Under the pieces are notes generated by a model. The model was not told the origin of the DNA, ran no database searches, and worked only from the letters and a program-made list of their open reading frames with translations. Shown here piece by piece: positions 1 through 9,400 of a stretch of 64,000 bases of DNA. Each line of letters starts with the position of its first letter. Position 1 is the first letter of the stretch. The stretch spans positions 1 through 64,000 of the forward strand of contig JBDOIE010000015.1 in the NCBI GenBank assembly GCA_041082245.1, in the 5' to 3' direction. Both the position numbers and the translations under genes were made by a program. This stretch comes from DAOTVY01 sp041082245 (GTDB taxonomy: Bacteria; Chloroflexota; Chloroflexia; DTKN01).

Positions 1-759
1 GGCGTGGGGCAGTCCGTAGCGGCGCACGAGCCCGGCCGGCCCTTCTGCAAGCAGCGGGCCCACGATCGGGTGGTCTTGAGGGCGATAGGAGCGAAACAGC
101 GCATCCAGCGGCTGCTCGTAAGCGTTTCCCAAGAGCAAACCCTGGCAAAGATGGACGTTGGCGAAGGCGTCTACGTGCACACGCGTCGGATCGTCCAATT
201 GCTCGTGGGGACAGCTGCGTAACTCCTCCCACGGAACGAGCGGCAGGCCGGCCGTGAGTCGCTCTGCCGCCCGGCCCCGGAAGCGCAGGTCGCCTTCCCT
301 TGCCGGAGCACATGGCGGCGCAATCGAGATCGTGCCTGCCGGAATTCCAAGCCGCGCTGCGGCCTGCTGGATCCGATCCCATTCGGCAGACTCTTCACCG
401 TGGAACCGGTCCGTGCTCACACTCAGGTCGACGAGCCGGAAAGCGGCCAGAGGCTCGAGCGCCGCGACCGCTTCTTCGACCCCGACGGCCCAGTAGCCGT
501 TCGTGACGATCCCGGTCTCGAAGCCGTGATCCGCCGCCAGACGCATCCCGGCGACCAGCAACGGGTAGAAGAGGAACGGCTCCCCTCCCTCGAAATAGAT
601 GCGGCGAACGGTGCCGAGCCGGCGGGACGCCACGAGGAGCTCCTCGATCAACGCCAGCGTCATCGTCCCCTCGGCCGAAGGCCCGCCCCAGACGAAACAG
701 TGATCGCACTCCCGATCGCAACGATACGTGAGGAGCAGATGCACGCCCTGCAGGGCCAT
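1..759 (-). CDS. Radical SAM protein, 3' end outside window
   Basis: Translation from the ATG at 759 opens with a strand-like segment and then CDRECDHC at residues 14-21, the CxxxCxxC signature that holds a 4Fe-4S cluster in radical SAM enzymes. It is followed by an EGGEP motif (SAM binding) near residue 55. A GGAGGAGGG ribosome site lies just upstream of the ATG. The frame stays open to base 1, so at least 253 residues are present and the C-terminus is missing. It is the last visible gene of the minus-strand run starting at secA, 48 bp after the GNAT gene. Substrate is not deducible; the layout resembles small radical SAM proteins of peptide or cofactor modification. Confidence 0.85.
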   Translation of the reverse strand, partial: MALQGVHLLLTYRCDRECDHCFVWGGPSAEGTMTLALIEELLVASRRLGTVRRIYFEGGEPFLFYPLLVAGMRLAADHGFETGIVTNGYWAVGVEEAVAALEPLAAFRLVDLSVSTDRFHGEESAEWDRIQQAAARLGIPAGTISIAPPCAPAREGDLRFRGRAAERLTAGLPLVPWEELRSCPHEQLDDPTRVHVDAFANVHLCQGLLLGNAYEQPLDALFRSYRPQDHPIVGPLLAEGPAGLVRRYGLPHA

Positions 760-807
760 TTCTTTCCCTCCTCCGATTTACCCCGGAACAGCGCGATCCG
801 GGCCTTC

Positions 808-1671
808 CTACTCCGGGGCTGGGAGGCTTCCCTCGAAAACCCAGAAAGCCTCATTCCAGGCAGGAGAGTAACCGGTTTCTTGCAGTTCTTGGATCGCCGG
901 CGAATCCTCCGGGACAAAGATCCCCAGGCGTGGAGGCGTGGCTTCGAGAGCAAGGTTGCGCAGGCCGCGCAATAGGCGGGGGATCGCGCTGGGCGTACCC
1001 AAGGGCAAACTGGCCACCAGGCCCACATCCGGATCGCGAACCCGCTGCACCACGGCCAGTGCGGCAACGCGGCCTCTTGTCCACGCCCAAACTTCTCCCT
1101 GCGACACGTGCTGGACGAAACGCTCGTGGGTAAGCGGTTGCCAGGCCCAGTTCCAGGTATACAGGCCCCGTGCTTGTGCAAACGCCGGCCATCGTTGAAT
1201 CCTATCCCAGAACGTCGCTGCCTCGCTCGCGCGCAGTGCCCGCAGTGTCTCTCCAGGTGCTCCGGGCGCCTCGTAATAGCGGCAGCAGTGCACGAGGCGG
1301 AACGCTACTGCAGCGACCATCCGGTGGACGGCCTGGTTGCTGGAACCGGTCGCCAGCCGGGCGATACGGGCCCCTCGCTCCGTAGCCCACCGGAGCGAAT
1401 ACCGGAAGAGTGCGGTAGCAATCCCGGCCTTTCGGTGATCCGGATGCACCCGCATCCCCTCCAGCCAGACCTCCGTAGGCGAGGTCCAGCTGATCTTCTC
1501 CAGGGCGACGACGCGGCCGTCCAGCACTGCCACGAGGAGCGGCCCTGCCTCGTCGGCCAGCCACTCGTCCCACACAAACGGGATATAGTCGCCATTTTCC
1601 CACGTGTGCGCGCAGATCTCGAGTGCGGCCGGCCGGTCTTCCGGTCTTGCGCGACGGATCTCCAGTCCCAC
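808..1671 (-). CDS. GNAT-family N-acetyltransferase
   Basis: A 287-residue protein. The N-terminal half carries the acetyl-CoA binding motif of the GNAT fold (HRKAGIA, about residues 79-85, matching the R/QxxGxG/A loop) after a beta strand with the usual MRVHPDHR lead-in. The C-terminal half has no motif I can name and may be a second, degenerate GNAT-like lobe. I place the start at GTG 1671, because a GGGGGTG ribosome site precedes it and the frame upstream lies inside the neighbouring ABC remnant, whose stop is at 1674-1676. Acceptor substrate unknown; the cluster context suggests an amino sugar or other small amine, which is inference. Confidence 0.8.
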   Translation of the reverse strand: MGLEIRRARPEDRPAALEICAHTWENGDYIPFVWDEWLADEAGPLLVAVLDGRVVALEKISWTSPTEVWLEGMRVHPDHRKAGIATALFRYSLRWATERGARIARLATGSSNQAVHRMVAAVAFRLVHCCRYYEAPGAPGETLRALRASEAATFWDRIQRWPAFAQARGLYTWNWAWQPLTHERFVQHVSQGEVWAWTRGRVAALAVVQRVRDPDVGLVASLPLGTPSAIPRLLRGLRNLALEATPPRLGIFVPEDSPAIQELQETGYSPAWNEAFWVFEGSLPAPE

Positions 1672-1673
1672 CG

Positions 1674-2507
1674 TTACACCCCCAGGTCCTTGCGCTGGAA
1701 CAGGGGCAGAGAAGCCACCAGCAGCAACGCAGTCAGCGCGAGGAGCGTGGCAACGTCTCGAACGGCAGGCGCCCGTTCGTACGCGTCGAGCGGGCGGTAC
1801 AAGGAGAGAAGGGACACGCTCTGCCAGCCCCTCAAGCGTTCGACCAGTGGGGCGAAGCTGGTCCAGGGGTAGCTCGCAAACACGAACCCGAGTGACAGAC
1901 CCCCTGCCGGCCGGCGCCGCAGGAAACTGCTCAGGAACAGCGCCACAGTGCCGAACAAAGACAAATTGGGAACAGCAACAAGCACTGCCGCACAAGCCCT
2001 GCAAGGGATACTTCCACGTCGATCGCACGAGCGCCGAGAAGCGCTCCGACAGCGGTCAAGGGGTCGGTGCATCGACGCCTGGATCAACCCGAGCTTCTGC
2101 TTCATCCCACGCGAGTAGCCTCGAATCCGTCGTCGCAGGTCCAGGTCGAACCGTGCCGCGAGCTCGCGAGCCCAGTTGAGGTCGTGCAGGCCTCGGAGGG
2201 CGGCCTGGAAGCGCAGGTACTCTTCCCCTGTGAGCTCGTCGTACAGGTTGAACTCAGCCGGGACATTGCCAACCCGCGCGTGAACCGCCGGCGCCTGGCG
2301 CCAGCAGTCCAGGCCGAAGATGCGCGCCCATCCCCGAGTCGGGCGCAGGAATCCCATCAACGGCCGGATCGTGGTCGTCTTCCCGGCGCCGTTGGGACCC
2401 AGGAACCCGAAGATTTCCCCTTGTTCGACCTGTAGCTCGAGGTCTTCGACCCCGCGGGTGCGGCCGTAGTACTTGGTCAACCCGTGCGTTTCGATCGCCG
2501 CCACCAT
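1674..2507 (-). pseudogene. ABC-2 transporter remnant: ATPase N-terminus fused to permease C-terminus
   Basis: One open frame of 277 codons joins parts of two proteins. Residues 1-145 are the first two thirds of an ABC ATPase: Walker A GPNGAGKTT near residue 38, a Q-loop region, and a signature-like YSRGMKQK followed by LGLIQA. It then breaks off before Walker B, the D-loop and the H-loop. From about residue 175 the sequence is the end of an ABC-2 type permease, with hydrophobic segments and the usual C-terminal RKDLGV. The join lies near 1960-2075, where another frame also continues permease-like hydrophobic sequence, so a frameshift may be present too. Without Walker B it cannot hydrolyse ATP in the normal way. 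An internal deletion of an adjacent ATPase-permease pair is the simplest reading; an assembly error is possible. Confidence 0.75.
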
Positions 2508-2525
2508 GTGTGCCTCCTCCGTGTT

Positions 2526-3167
2526 TCAGGCGAGGCGGCAGATGTACAGGTAAGTGCAGAAGGGCCTCCCCAGGTGGTCGGGCAGCCACTCGACCGCAAG
2601 GCCCAACCGTTCCAGGCAAGCGATCAGTTCCGACGGCCGCCGATACGCGATCCGGTCGCCAGGGTAGAGAAAGGTGTCCGCCAAGCGGCTCATCGCTCGT
2701 TTCCAGCGTGGCCGCTCGCCCACCTCACGGATCGCCATCACCCCGCCAGGACGCAGTCGCCGCCGTGCCTCGGCAAGGAAACGGTCCTGCTCTGACAGGG
2801 GAAGATGGTGCAGGAAATCTGTCAGCACGATCCCATCCCAGGCCGCACAGGGGACATGAAGAGCGTCTGCCACAAGGAACGCGAGGTTCGACCGGGTGCC
2901 GACCGTCTTTCGGGCAACCGCGATGCGCTCGGGGTCCCGATCGATGCCCAGCACAAAGCGATCGGGCGCGCTCAGCGCGAGCAGGTTCGCGAGCACTCCA
3001 TAACCACAGCCGACATCCACGATCAGGCCCCGCTGGGGGAGGCTGCGGTCGATCGCTTCGAAGGGAAGGATCCAGGGGCGAAACCGCACGTAGGCTCTCA
3101 CCGTTGGTCCAGCCGAGGTGTACAACGCGCGAAGCGCCGCTTCCAGGTCGCGAGATCCGGCTGTCAC
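2526..3167 (-). CDS. Class I SAM-dependent methyltransferase
   Basis: A 213-residue protein with the class I methyltransferase order: motif I VDVGCGYG at about residues 50-57, an acidic GIDRDP end of strand 2, VADALHVP around motif II, and a D-F-L-H-H-L strand 4 followed by LRPGG. Start GTG 3167 is preferred over longer starts because AGGGAAG sits just before it and it follows the aminotransferase stop by 10 bp. Substrate unknown. Position between a sugar aminotransferase and transporter remnant suggests modification of a sugar or lipid intermediate, which is inference. Confidence 0.8.
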   Translation of the reverse strand: MTAGSRDLEAALRALYTSAGPTVRAYVRFRPWILPFEAIDRSLPQRGLIVDVGCGYGVLANLLALSAPDRFVLGIDRDPERIAVARKTVGTRSNLAFLVADALHVPCAAWDGIVLTDFLHHLPLSEQDRFLAEARRRLRPGGVMAIREVGERPRWKRAMSRLADTFLYPGDRIAYRRPSELIACLERLGLAVEWLPDHLGRPFCTYLYICRLA

Positions 3168-3177
3168 GAGGTCTTCC

Positions 3178-4326
3178 CTAGCCGCGTGGGTCGAAGGCAC
3201 GCACGGCCTCGACCACTTCCGCAAGTTCGTCATCGGTCAGGTCGTTGAAGAAAGGCAGGCGCAGCAGCCGATCGCTCACGTCTTCCGTGACGGGGCAATC
3301 GCCCCGTTGTCCCCCGAACCGCTGACCCATAGGGGAAAGGTGGAGCGGAAGGTAGTGGAATACAGCCAGGATGCCCCGCTCTTTGAGGTGGGCGATGAGC
3401 CGCGTGCGCGCTTCCAGGCTCGGCAGCAGCAGGTAAAAAAGATGGTACGGCTGCTCGCAGTGGGCTGGCACGAACGGCAGGCGCACCCCGTGTTCTTCTG
3501 CCCAGTCGCGGAGTTCCCGGGCGTAGAACTCCCAGATATACCGTCGGCGTGCCTGGATCCGCTCCCGCTCTTCGAGCTGCGCGTAAAGGAAGGCGGCCAG
3601 GATGTCGGACGGAAGGTAGCTCGAACCGATGTCGACCCACGTGTACTTGTCGACCTGGCCCCGGAAGAACCGGCTCCGGTTGGTGCCCTTTTCCCGCACG
3701 ATCTCCGCCCGGTCGATATACTGCGGGTCGTTGATGAGCAGGGCGCCTCCCTCGCCGCAGGTCAGGTTTTTGGTCTCGTGGAACGACTGCGTTGCCAGGC
3801 ACCCGAAAGTTCCCAGGTAGCGACCCCGGTACTTCCCGAACAGCCCGTGCGCGTTGTCCTCGACCACCGCAACCCCGTGCCGCTGGGCGATTTCCAGGAT
3901 CGCGTCCATTTCGCATCCGACTCCCGCATAGTGCACCACGGCGATCGCCCGGGTGCGGGATGTGATGAGAGGCTCGAGGCGGCTTTCGTCCAGGTTGAGG
4001 GTGTCGGGGCGGATGTCGGCAAAGACGGGGCGAGCGCCGCGCAGCACAAAGGCGTTCACCGTCGAGACAAAGGTGAACGAGGGGACGATCACCTCGTCGC
4101 CCGGGCCGATGTTCAGGAGCAGGGCTGCCATATCGAGGGCGTGGGTGCACGAAGTCGTCAGCAGAACCTTGGGGACGCCCAAGATCTGCTCGAGGAGTGC
4201 GTGGCACTTTTTCGTGTAGGGGCCGTCCCCGGAGGCGTGGCCGGAGCGTACGGCGTCCGCCATATAGGCGAACTCGCGGCCCACCAGGCAGGGGCGGTTG
4301 AACGGAATGCGGTAGGATGTAGCCAT
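3178..4326 (-). CDS. rffA: DegT/DnrJ-type sugar aminotransferase, RffA/WecE-like
   Basis: A 382-residue PLP-dependent nucleotide-sugar aminotransferase. The Schiff-base lysine is K186 in SFHETKN, the version typical of dTDP-4-amino-4,6-dideoxygalactose transaminases, and the PLP-nitrogen partner is D157 in VEDNAHG. The N-terminal SGDGPYTKKCH stretch also matches that family. It converts a 4-keto sugar nucleotide into a 4-amino sugar using glutamate as donor. Length is normal for the family. It lies 24 bp after the formyltransferase gene and 10 bp before the methyltransferase, so the three are likely cotranscribed. ArnB-like enzymes are the nearest alternative. Confidence 0.88.
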   Translation of the reverse strand: MATSYRIPFNRPCLVGREFAYMADAVRSGHASGDGPYTKKCHALLEQILGVPKVLLTTSCTHALDMAALLLNIGPGDEVIVPSFTFVSTVNAFVLRGARPVFADIRPDTLNLDESRLEPLITSRTRAIAVVHYAGVGCEMDAILEIAQRHGVAVVEDNAHGLFGKYRGRYLGTFGCLATQSFHETKNLTCGEGGALLINDPQYIDRAEIVREKGTNRSRFFRGQVDKYTWVDIGSSYLPSDILAAFLYAQLEERERIQARRRYIWEFYARELRDWAEEHGVRLPFVPAHCEQPYHLFYLLLPSLEARTRLIAHLKERGILAVFHYLPLHLSPMGQRFGGQRGDCPVTEDVSDRLLRLPFFNDLTDDELAEVVEAVRAFDPRG

Positions 4327-4350
4327 AGGTTTCTCCGGGTTGCCAGGTTC

Positions 4351-5277
4351 TTACTGAAGGGTCTGGCTGAGGCTATGCAGCACCTCGGAAGCACAAGTTG
4401 GGGCCATTCCTTCTAACTGGACCTGGGTGAGCAATAGCACGCCGTCGCCCGTGAGCACCAGCGCGCCTTCCCCGGGGCGCACCTGGACCACGCGCCCCGG
4501 CACACGTCCCACGTAGCGGGGTGCGTCGGGAACCCGTCGTGCCTCCCAGACGATCAGTTTCCGGCCGTCGAGGTAAGTGTAAGCGCCCGGGTAAGGAGCG
4601 CTTACCGCCCGGATCAGGTTATAGACCTGAGAGGTCGGCGCCGTCCAATCGATCCGATTGTCCTGTGGCAGGCGCTTACAAGTGAAAGTTGCCTGCGAGG
4701 GGTCCTGAGGCCGCCGCGGGGCAGTTCCCGCAATCAGCAAAGGCAGATTGCGCTCCAGCAGCACCAGGTACGCTTCCGTTACCCGCTCCATGACCACGCG
4801 GATCGGATCGTCCGGGCCGATCGGTACCCGCTCCTGGTCCACAATGTCCCCACTGTCCACCTCTTCTGCCATCTCGAACAGGGTGACGCCAGTGTGGTCT
4901 TCACCGTTGAGGATAGCCCACACGGTAGGGGAAAAGCCCCGGTAGGCCGGCAGCAGCGAGTCGTGCCATACGAAGGTGCCCAGTCGTGGCCGGCGGAACA
5001 CTTCGGGAGGGACGAGGAAACGCCAGCTCACCACGAACATCAGGTCAACCGGCGTGGTTTCCCAGAAGTCTCGCCACCGTCGACCGCCGACGTTCTTTGC
5101 TTCGTGGAATCGATGGCCCTGGGCTTCTACAAGGGTACGGATCTCGTCCAGAAAGGGCGGTTCCCATGGCTCCTCGTGGAAGCTGAATACGACGAGTTCG
5201 GCCTCTGGGGCCAGCGTCAGCAGCTTCTGCAGGAAGCGGTATCCGCGGCGGGTAGCACAGAGGACGGCGATCCGCAT
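4351..5277 (-). CDS. Formyltransferase family protein, ArnA-N/sugar formyltransferase-like
   Basis: A protein of 308 residues from ATG 5277 (a GTG at 5289 gives four more residues). The N-terminal half has the formyltransferase fold with HDSLLPAYRG at about residues 105-114 and D141 in EEVDSG. The C-terminal half, with AYTYLDGRKL, looks like the Formyl_trans_C domain. In this family Asn-His-Asp carry out transfer from 10-formyltetrahydrofolate; here the Asn position (103) is valine, while His105 and Asp141 are kept. The start overlaps the glycosyltransferase stop. Next to an amino-sugar transaminase it most likely formylates a 4-amino sugar. It is unlikely to be the housekeeping Fmt, given the context and the missing Asn. 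Confidence 0.8.
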   Translation of the reverse strand: MRIAVLCATRRGYRFLQKLLTLAPEAELVVFSFHEEPWEPPFLDEIRTLVEAQGHRFHEAKNVGGRRWRDFWETTPVDLMFVVSWRFLVPPEVFRRPRLGTFVWHDSLLPAYRGFSPTVWAILNGEDHTGVTLFEMAEEVDSGDIVDQERVPIGPDDPIRVVMERVTEAYLVLLERNLPLLIAGTAPRRPQDPSQATFTCKRLPQDNRIDWTAPTSQVYNLIRAVSAPYPGAYTYLDGRKLIVWEARRVPDAPRYVGRVPGRVVQVRPGEGALVLTGDGVLLLTQVQLEGMAPTCASEVLHSLSQTLQ

Positions 5278-5281
5278 GGTT

Positions 5282-6397
5282 TCATTCACGCTCCGGCGTG
5301 CTATGGCTTTCCCCTGTCTTCCGGGCGACCACGTAGGTCGGCTGTCCCATCAGGCGGAAGTGCATACGGGCGAGGTACTCGCCGATGATGCCCAGGGAAA
5401 GGAGCTGCGCCCCGGAAAAGATCGCGATGATGGAGGCCAGGAAAGGAAAGCCCGGCACGCTGCGCCCGTACAGGAGAAAGCGGGCTACTACATAGAGCAA
5501 GATCAGTACACCGAACCCCGCCAGAAGAAAGCCCATCAGGCTTGCGATCTGCAGCGGAACAACGCTGAAGCCCGTCATCAGGTTCAGCGCGTGGCGCACG
5601 AGGCGTCGGAAGGAGTAGTTCGACCGTCCGGCGTAGCGGGGATCGTGGCGCACCGGCACAGCCGCAAAGCGGGTTGCGCCCCAGGTGAGGAGGACATCGA
5701 TGGCCGCGAACGGGCCCTGGTACCCGGAGAACGCCTCCCGGACGTGGGTGCGAAAGGCGCGAAAGGGGGAAACATCGCGCGCATTCTTTGCGCCCATGGC
5801 GCTTTGCAAGGCGATCTTGGTCGCCTGGGAGGCCAGATTGCGCCAGAAGCCGTGCTGCGCACGCTGTGGCCGGCCATAGACGACGTCGTACCCTTGAGCG
5901 AGGGTATCGAGCAAACGCGGGATCTCTTCGGGCGGGTGTTGGAGGTCGTCGTCCATGGTGACGATGACTGGGGCGCGCGCCTCGCGGATTCCGCACAACA
6001 GCGCATTATGCTGCCCAAAGTTCCGCATCAGGTCGATCCCGCGTATCCACGGGTAATGCGCCGCCAGTTCCTCGATCGCCCGCCAGCTGCCGTCCCGGCT
6101 TCCATCGTTCACGAAGATCACCTCGAAGGGCTCGCCGCGTGCCGTAAAGACGGCCTCCAGGCGCGCCGCCAGGGGCCGCAACGTCAGCTCGCCGTTGTAC
6201 ACCGGGATGACCACGGACACAGCCGGTTCCGAGCGGGCCGGTTCCGAACGGGCCGGCTCTGCACGGGCCGGTTCCGTACGGGCCGGCTCTGCACGGGCCG
6301 GTTGCGTACGGGCCGGTTCGGAACCGGCCCGTACGGAACCGGCCCGTACGGAAAGAGCAGAATCGGCTTCCCGAGCCTCCCGAGCATTTGCCTCCAT
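5282..6397 (-). CDS. GT2 glycosyltransferase, ArnC/polyprenyl-phosphate type, with N-terminal pentapeptide repeats
   Basis: A 371-residue family 2 glycosyltransferase. The catalytic part starts near residue 60 with VSVVIPVYNGE, then FVNDGSRDGS and MDDDLQHP (metal-nucleotide site), and ends with two membrane segments (about residues 265-300 and 315-340), the arrangement of ArnC and GtrB that load a sugar onto undecaprenyl phosphate. Residues 16-59 are odd: tandem five-residue units such as EPART and RAGSV encoded by a 15-bp DNA repeat array. The ATG at 6397 has AAGAGG before it, overlapping the end of secA, so the repeats are probably translated. The gene begins 3 bp after secA and likely shares its transcript. 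Confidence 0.88.
   Translation of the reverse strand: MEANAREAREADSALSVRAGSVRAGSEPARTQPARAEPARTEPARAEPARSEPARSEPAVSVVIPVYNGELTLRPLAARLEAVFTARGEPFEVIFVNDGSRDGSWRAIEELAAHYPWIRGIDLMRNFGQHNALLCGIREARAPVIVTMDDDLQHPPEEIPRLLDTLAQGYDVVYGRPQRAQHGFWRNLASQATKIALQSAMGAKNARDVSPFRAFRTHVREAFSGYQGPFAAIDVLLTWGATRFAAVPVRHDPRYAGRSNYSFRRLVRHALNLMTGFSVVPLQIASLMGFLLAGFGVLILLYVVARFLLYGRSVPGFPFLASIIAIFSGAQLLSLGIIGEYLARMHFRLMGQPTYVVARKTGESHSTPERE
6226..6350. repeat. Array of 15-bp repeats, six direct then two inverted units
   Basis: Six units of the form GTTCCGTACGGGCCG (variants GCTCTGCACGGGCCG and GTTGCGTACGGGCCG) run from 6226 to 6315. They turn over at 6320 into two reverse-complement copies GAACCGGCCCGTACG at 6321-6335 and 6336-6350. 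Bases 6305-6319 and 6321-6335 form a perfect inverted repeat around a single base. The array lies inside the N-terminus of the glycosyltransferase gene and keeps its frame because the unit is a multiple of three. Confidence 0.95.
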
Positions 6398-6400
6398 GGG

Positions 6401-9400
6401 CTACCTCTTCTTGCGTTTACGCCGTTTCCGCGTGCCCGACGCTGACGTCGCTGCAGCAACAGGCGCGGCCGGTTTCGGCTCCGGCTGCGTACGCCCCTGC
6501 TTGCCCTGGGGCGCTTGCTTGGCCACCCGCACGGGCCGCCGTTCCCCGGTCGGCACCGCCACACGGCGGAGCAGCGGTGCCTCGCTCGCGTGGAAGATGT
6601 AGAAGAGGGCCTGGGCCCGCACACGTGCGAGCAACCGCTGGAAGAGGTGGTACGATTCCCTTCGGTACTCGACCAGGGGGTCCTGCTGGCCGTATGCCCG
6701 CAACCCGATCCCCTGGCGGAGGTCCTCCATCGCGGTCAGATAATCGACCCACTCCCGGTCGATCGCCCGCAGGAGGTACCCGCGCTCGATCTCGCGCATC
6801 AGATCGGCGCCCAGACGGCGCTCACGGTCCTCCAGATAGGCCACACCCAGCCGGTAGAGTTCATCCGCTACCTTTTCCTGGGAAAGCCCGCTCAGGCGTT
6901 CCGCGGCCGGCCCTGGTGGGAGGCGCAGGCTGCGGTCCAGCTCGGTCAGATAGTCGGTGATCACCGACCAGGCGGCTCCCCCAGCCCTCCACGCGTGTAC
7001 GACACGCGGTACGTGTTCCTGGAGCCGAGGGCGAAGACGGCGCACTTCTCCTTCGGCTTCCTTCTCCACGACTGAGAGCACTTCTTCCTCGATCGCCTGA
7101 GGTTCCATCCGGGCCCACCGTGCCGCCGTGGTCGTGGCGGGAAGCGGGATGTGCAGGTCCCGTGTCAGCGTACGGTAAAGACGGGACAGGTAAAGGACGT
7201 CCGCATCGTGCTGTTCTTCGTAGAGCGCGCGGGCAACCACACGGGCCACACGCTCGAGGAATCGGTCGCGGTAGTGTTCAAGAGCCCGCTCGTGCAGTTC
7301 CTCCAGCTCGCGGGAGAGGGCTTCCTCTTGGGCTTCTTCGGGAAGCGCAGCAAGCCTTTCTCGGATCTGCTCGACCAGGGATTGGCTGATGGCGGGGAAG
7401 AGCGGCAGCAGGAGCTCCTCCCGTCCCGCGTGTCCGCTCTGAAGTCCCTCGAGCAGTCCTGCCAGAGCTTCGCGGAGTGCCTCCTCATCCCGCTCGTACT
7501 CCTTGCGGCCCGACAGGGGGGCGAACGCTTCCTCGACCCGCTTCTCGATTTCCTCGCGCAGCCGCGCGAGCACCACGCCGCGCACATCGCGGGCCGCCAG
7601 GATACGCCGCCGTTCCGCGTAGATCACCTCGCGTTGCCGGTTCAGGACGTCGTCGAATTCGACCAGGTGCTTGCGCATGTCGAAATGGTAACCTTCGACG
7701 CGCACCTGAGCCTGCTCGATCATTCGAGTGATGACCTTTGCTTCCAGCGGAGCGTCGTCCCCCGGGTTGAACCGTTCCAGCACCGCGCGCACCCGGTCGG
7801 CACCCGGGCCGAAGCGCCGCATCAGCTCGTCTTCCGTCGAGAGGTAGAACCGGCTGGACCCGGGGTCGCCCTGACGCCCGGAGCGGCCGCGCAACTGGTT
7901 GTCGATCCGGCGTGCCTCGTGGCGCTCTGTTCCGATGATGTGGAGGCCGCACGGGACGTCATCGATGCACGAGGTGAATTTCTGGGGTTTGAAGCAGCGG
8001 CCGCAATCGTCGGAACAGCCGATGCAGCAGCGGCTCAGGCCGGTCTGCGGATCGAGGCATTCCTCCCGCACGACCCCAGGACCGAGGACGATGTCCGTTC
8101 CGCGCCCCGCCATGTTCGTCGCGATGGTCACCGCGCCTTTCTGGCCCGCCCGGGCGACGATCAGCGCCTCGCGCTCGTGGTGTTTCGCGTTAAGCACCTC
8201 ATGCGGGATGCGTTCGCGTTGGAGCAAGCGGCTCAAGTACTCGGAGCGTTCGACCGATGTGGTGCCCACCAGCACCGGCTGCCCCCGCCGATGCTTCTCC
8301 ACGATCTCCCGGACAACCGCCCGGAACTTGCCTTCTTCGCGGGCATAGATGCGGTCCGGGTAATCTACCCGGATCATGGGACGGTGCGTGGGGATCACGA
8401 CCACGTCCAGCCCGTAGATCTTGAAAAACTCCTCGCGTTCGGTCGCCGCTGTGCCGGTCATACCGGCGAGTTTCTGATACAGCCGGAAGTAGTTCTGGAA
8501 GGTGATCGTGGCGAAGGTCTTGCTCTCCCGCTGTACTTCCACCGGCTCGCCGTAGATCACTCGTTCCTTGGCCTCGATCGACTCGTGGATGCCGTCGCTC
8601 CACCGCCGGCCGGGCATCAGCCGGCCGGTGAACTCGTCGACGATCACGACCTCGCCGTCTTTGATGACATAATCTTTGTCTTTCTCGTACAGGAGTCGTG
8701 CCTTCAGCGCGGCATCCAGGAAGAAGGTCAGTTCCGCGTGCCTTTCGTCGTACAGGCTTTCCCCGAGGTCCCGCCGGATCCCGAGTGCACGTTCCACGCG
8801 GTCTACACCCTGCTCTGTCAGTGTGACGACCTGGTCTTTCTCGTCCACCTCATAGTCGCCCGGGCCCAGGGAGTGTACGATGCGCGCGAAGCGAAGGTAC
8901 TGCTGGTAGCTCTCGACGTCCGGCGCGGAGATGATAAGCGGGGTGCGGGCTTCGTCGATGAGGATGTTGTCCACCTCGTCGACGATGGCAAAGTAGAGCT
9001 CGCGCTGGACGATTTCGTCCAGGCTGTACGCCATGTTGTCGCGCAGGTAATCGAACCCGAACTCATTGTTCGTGCCGTAGGTGATGTCCGCCTGGTAGGC
9101 TTCTTTGCGCGGCACGGGGCGCAGGTGCATGAGCCGCTCGTCGTGGCCAAGGACCTTCTCATCGGTGTAGGAGGGATCGTACAATCCGGAGAAATCGGGG
9201 ATGATGACCCCGGTCGAAAGCCCCAGGTAGTGAAAAATCTGGCCCATCCAGCCGCAGTCACGCCGGGCCAGGTAGTCGTTCACGGTCACCAGGTGGACGC
9301 CACGGCCTACGAGCGCGTTCAGGTAGAGCGGCAGCGTCGCGGTCAGGGTTTTCCCTTCACCGGTCTTCATTTCGGCAATCTTGCCCTGATGCAGCACGAT

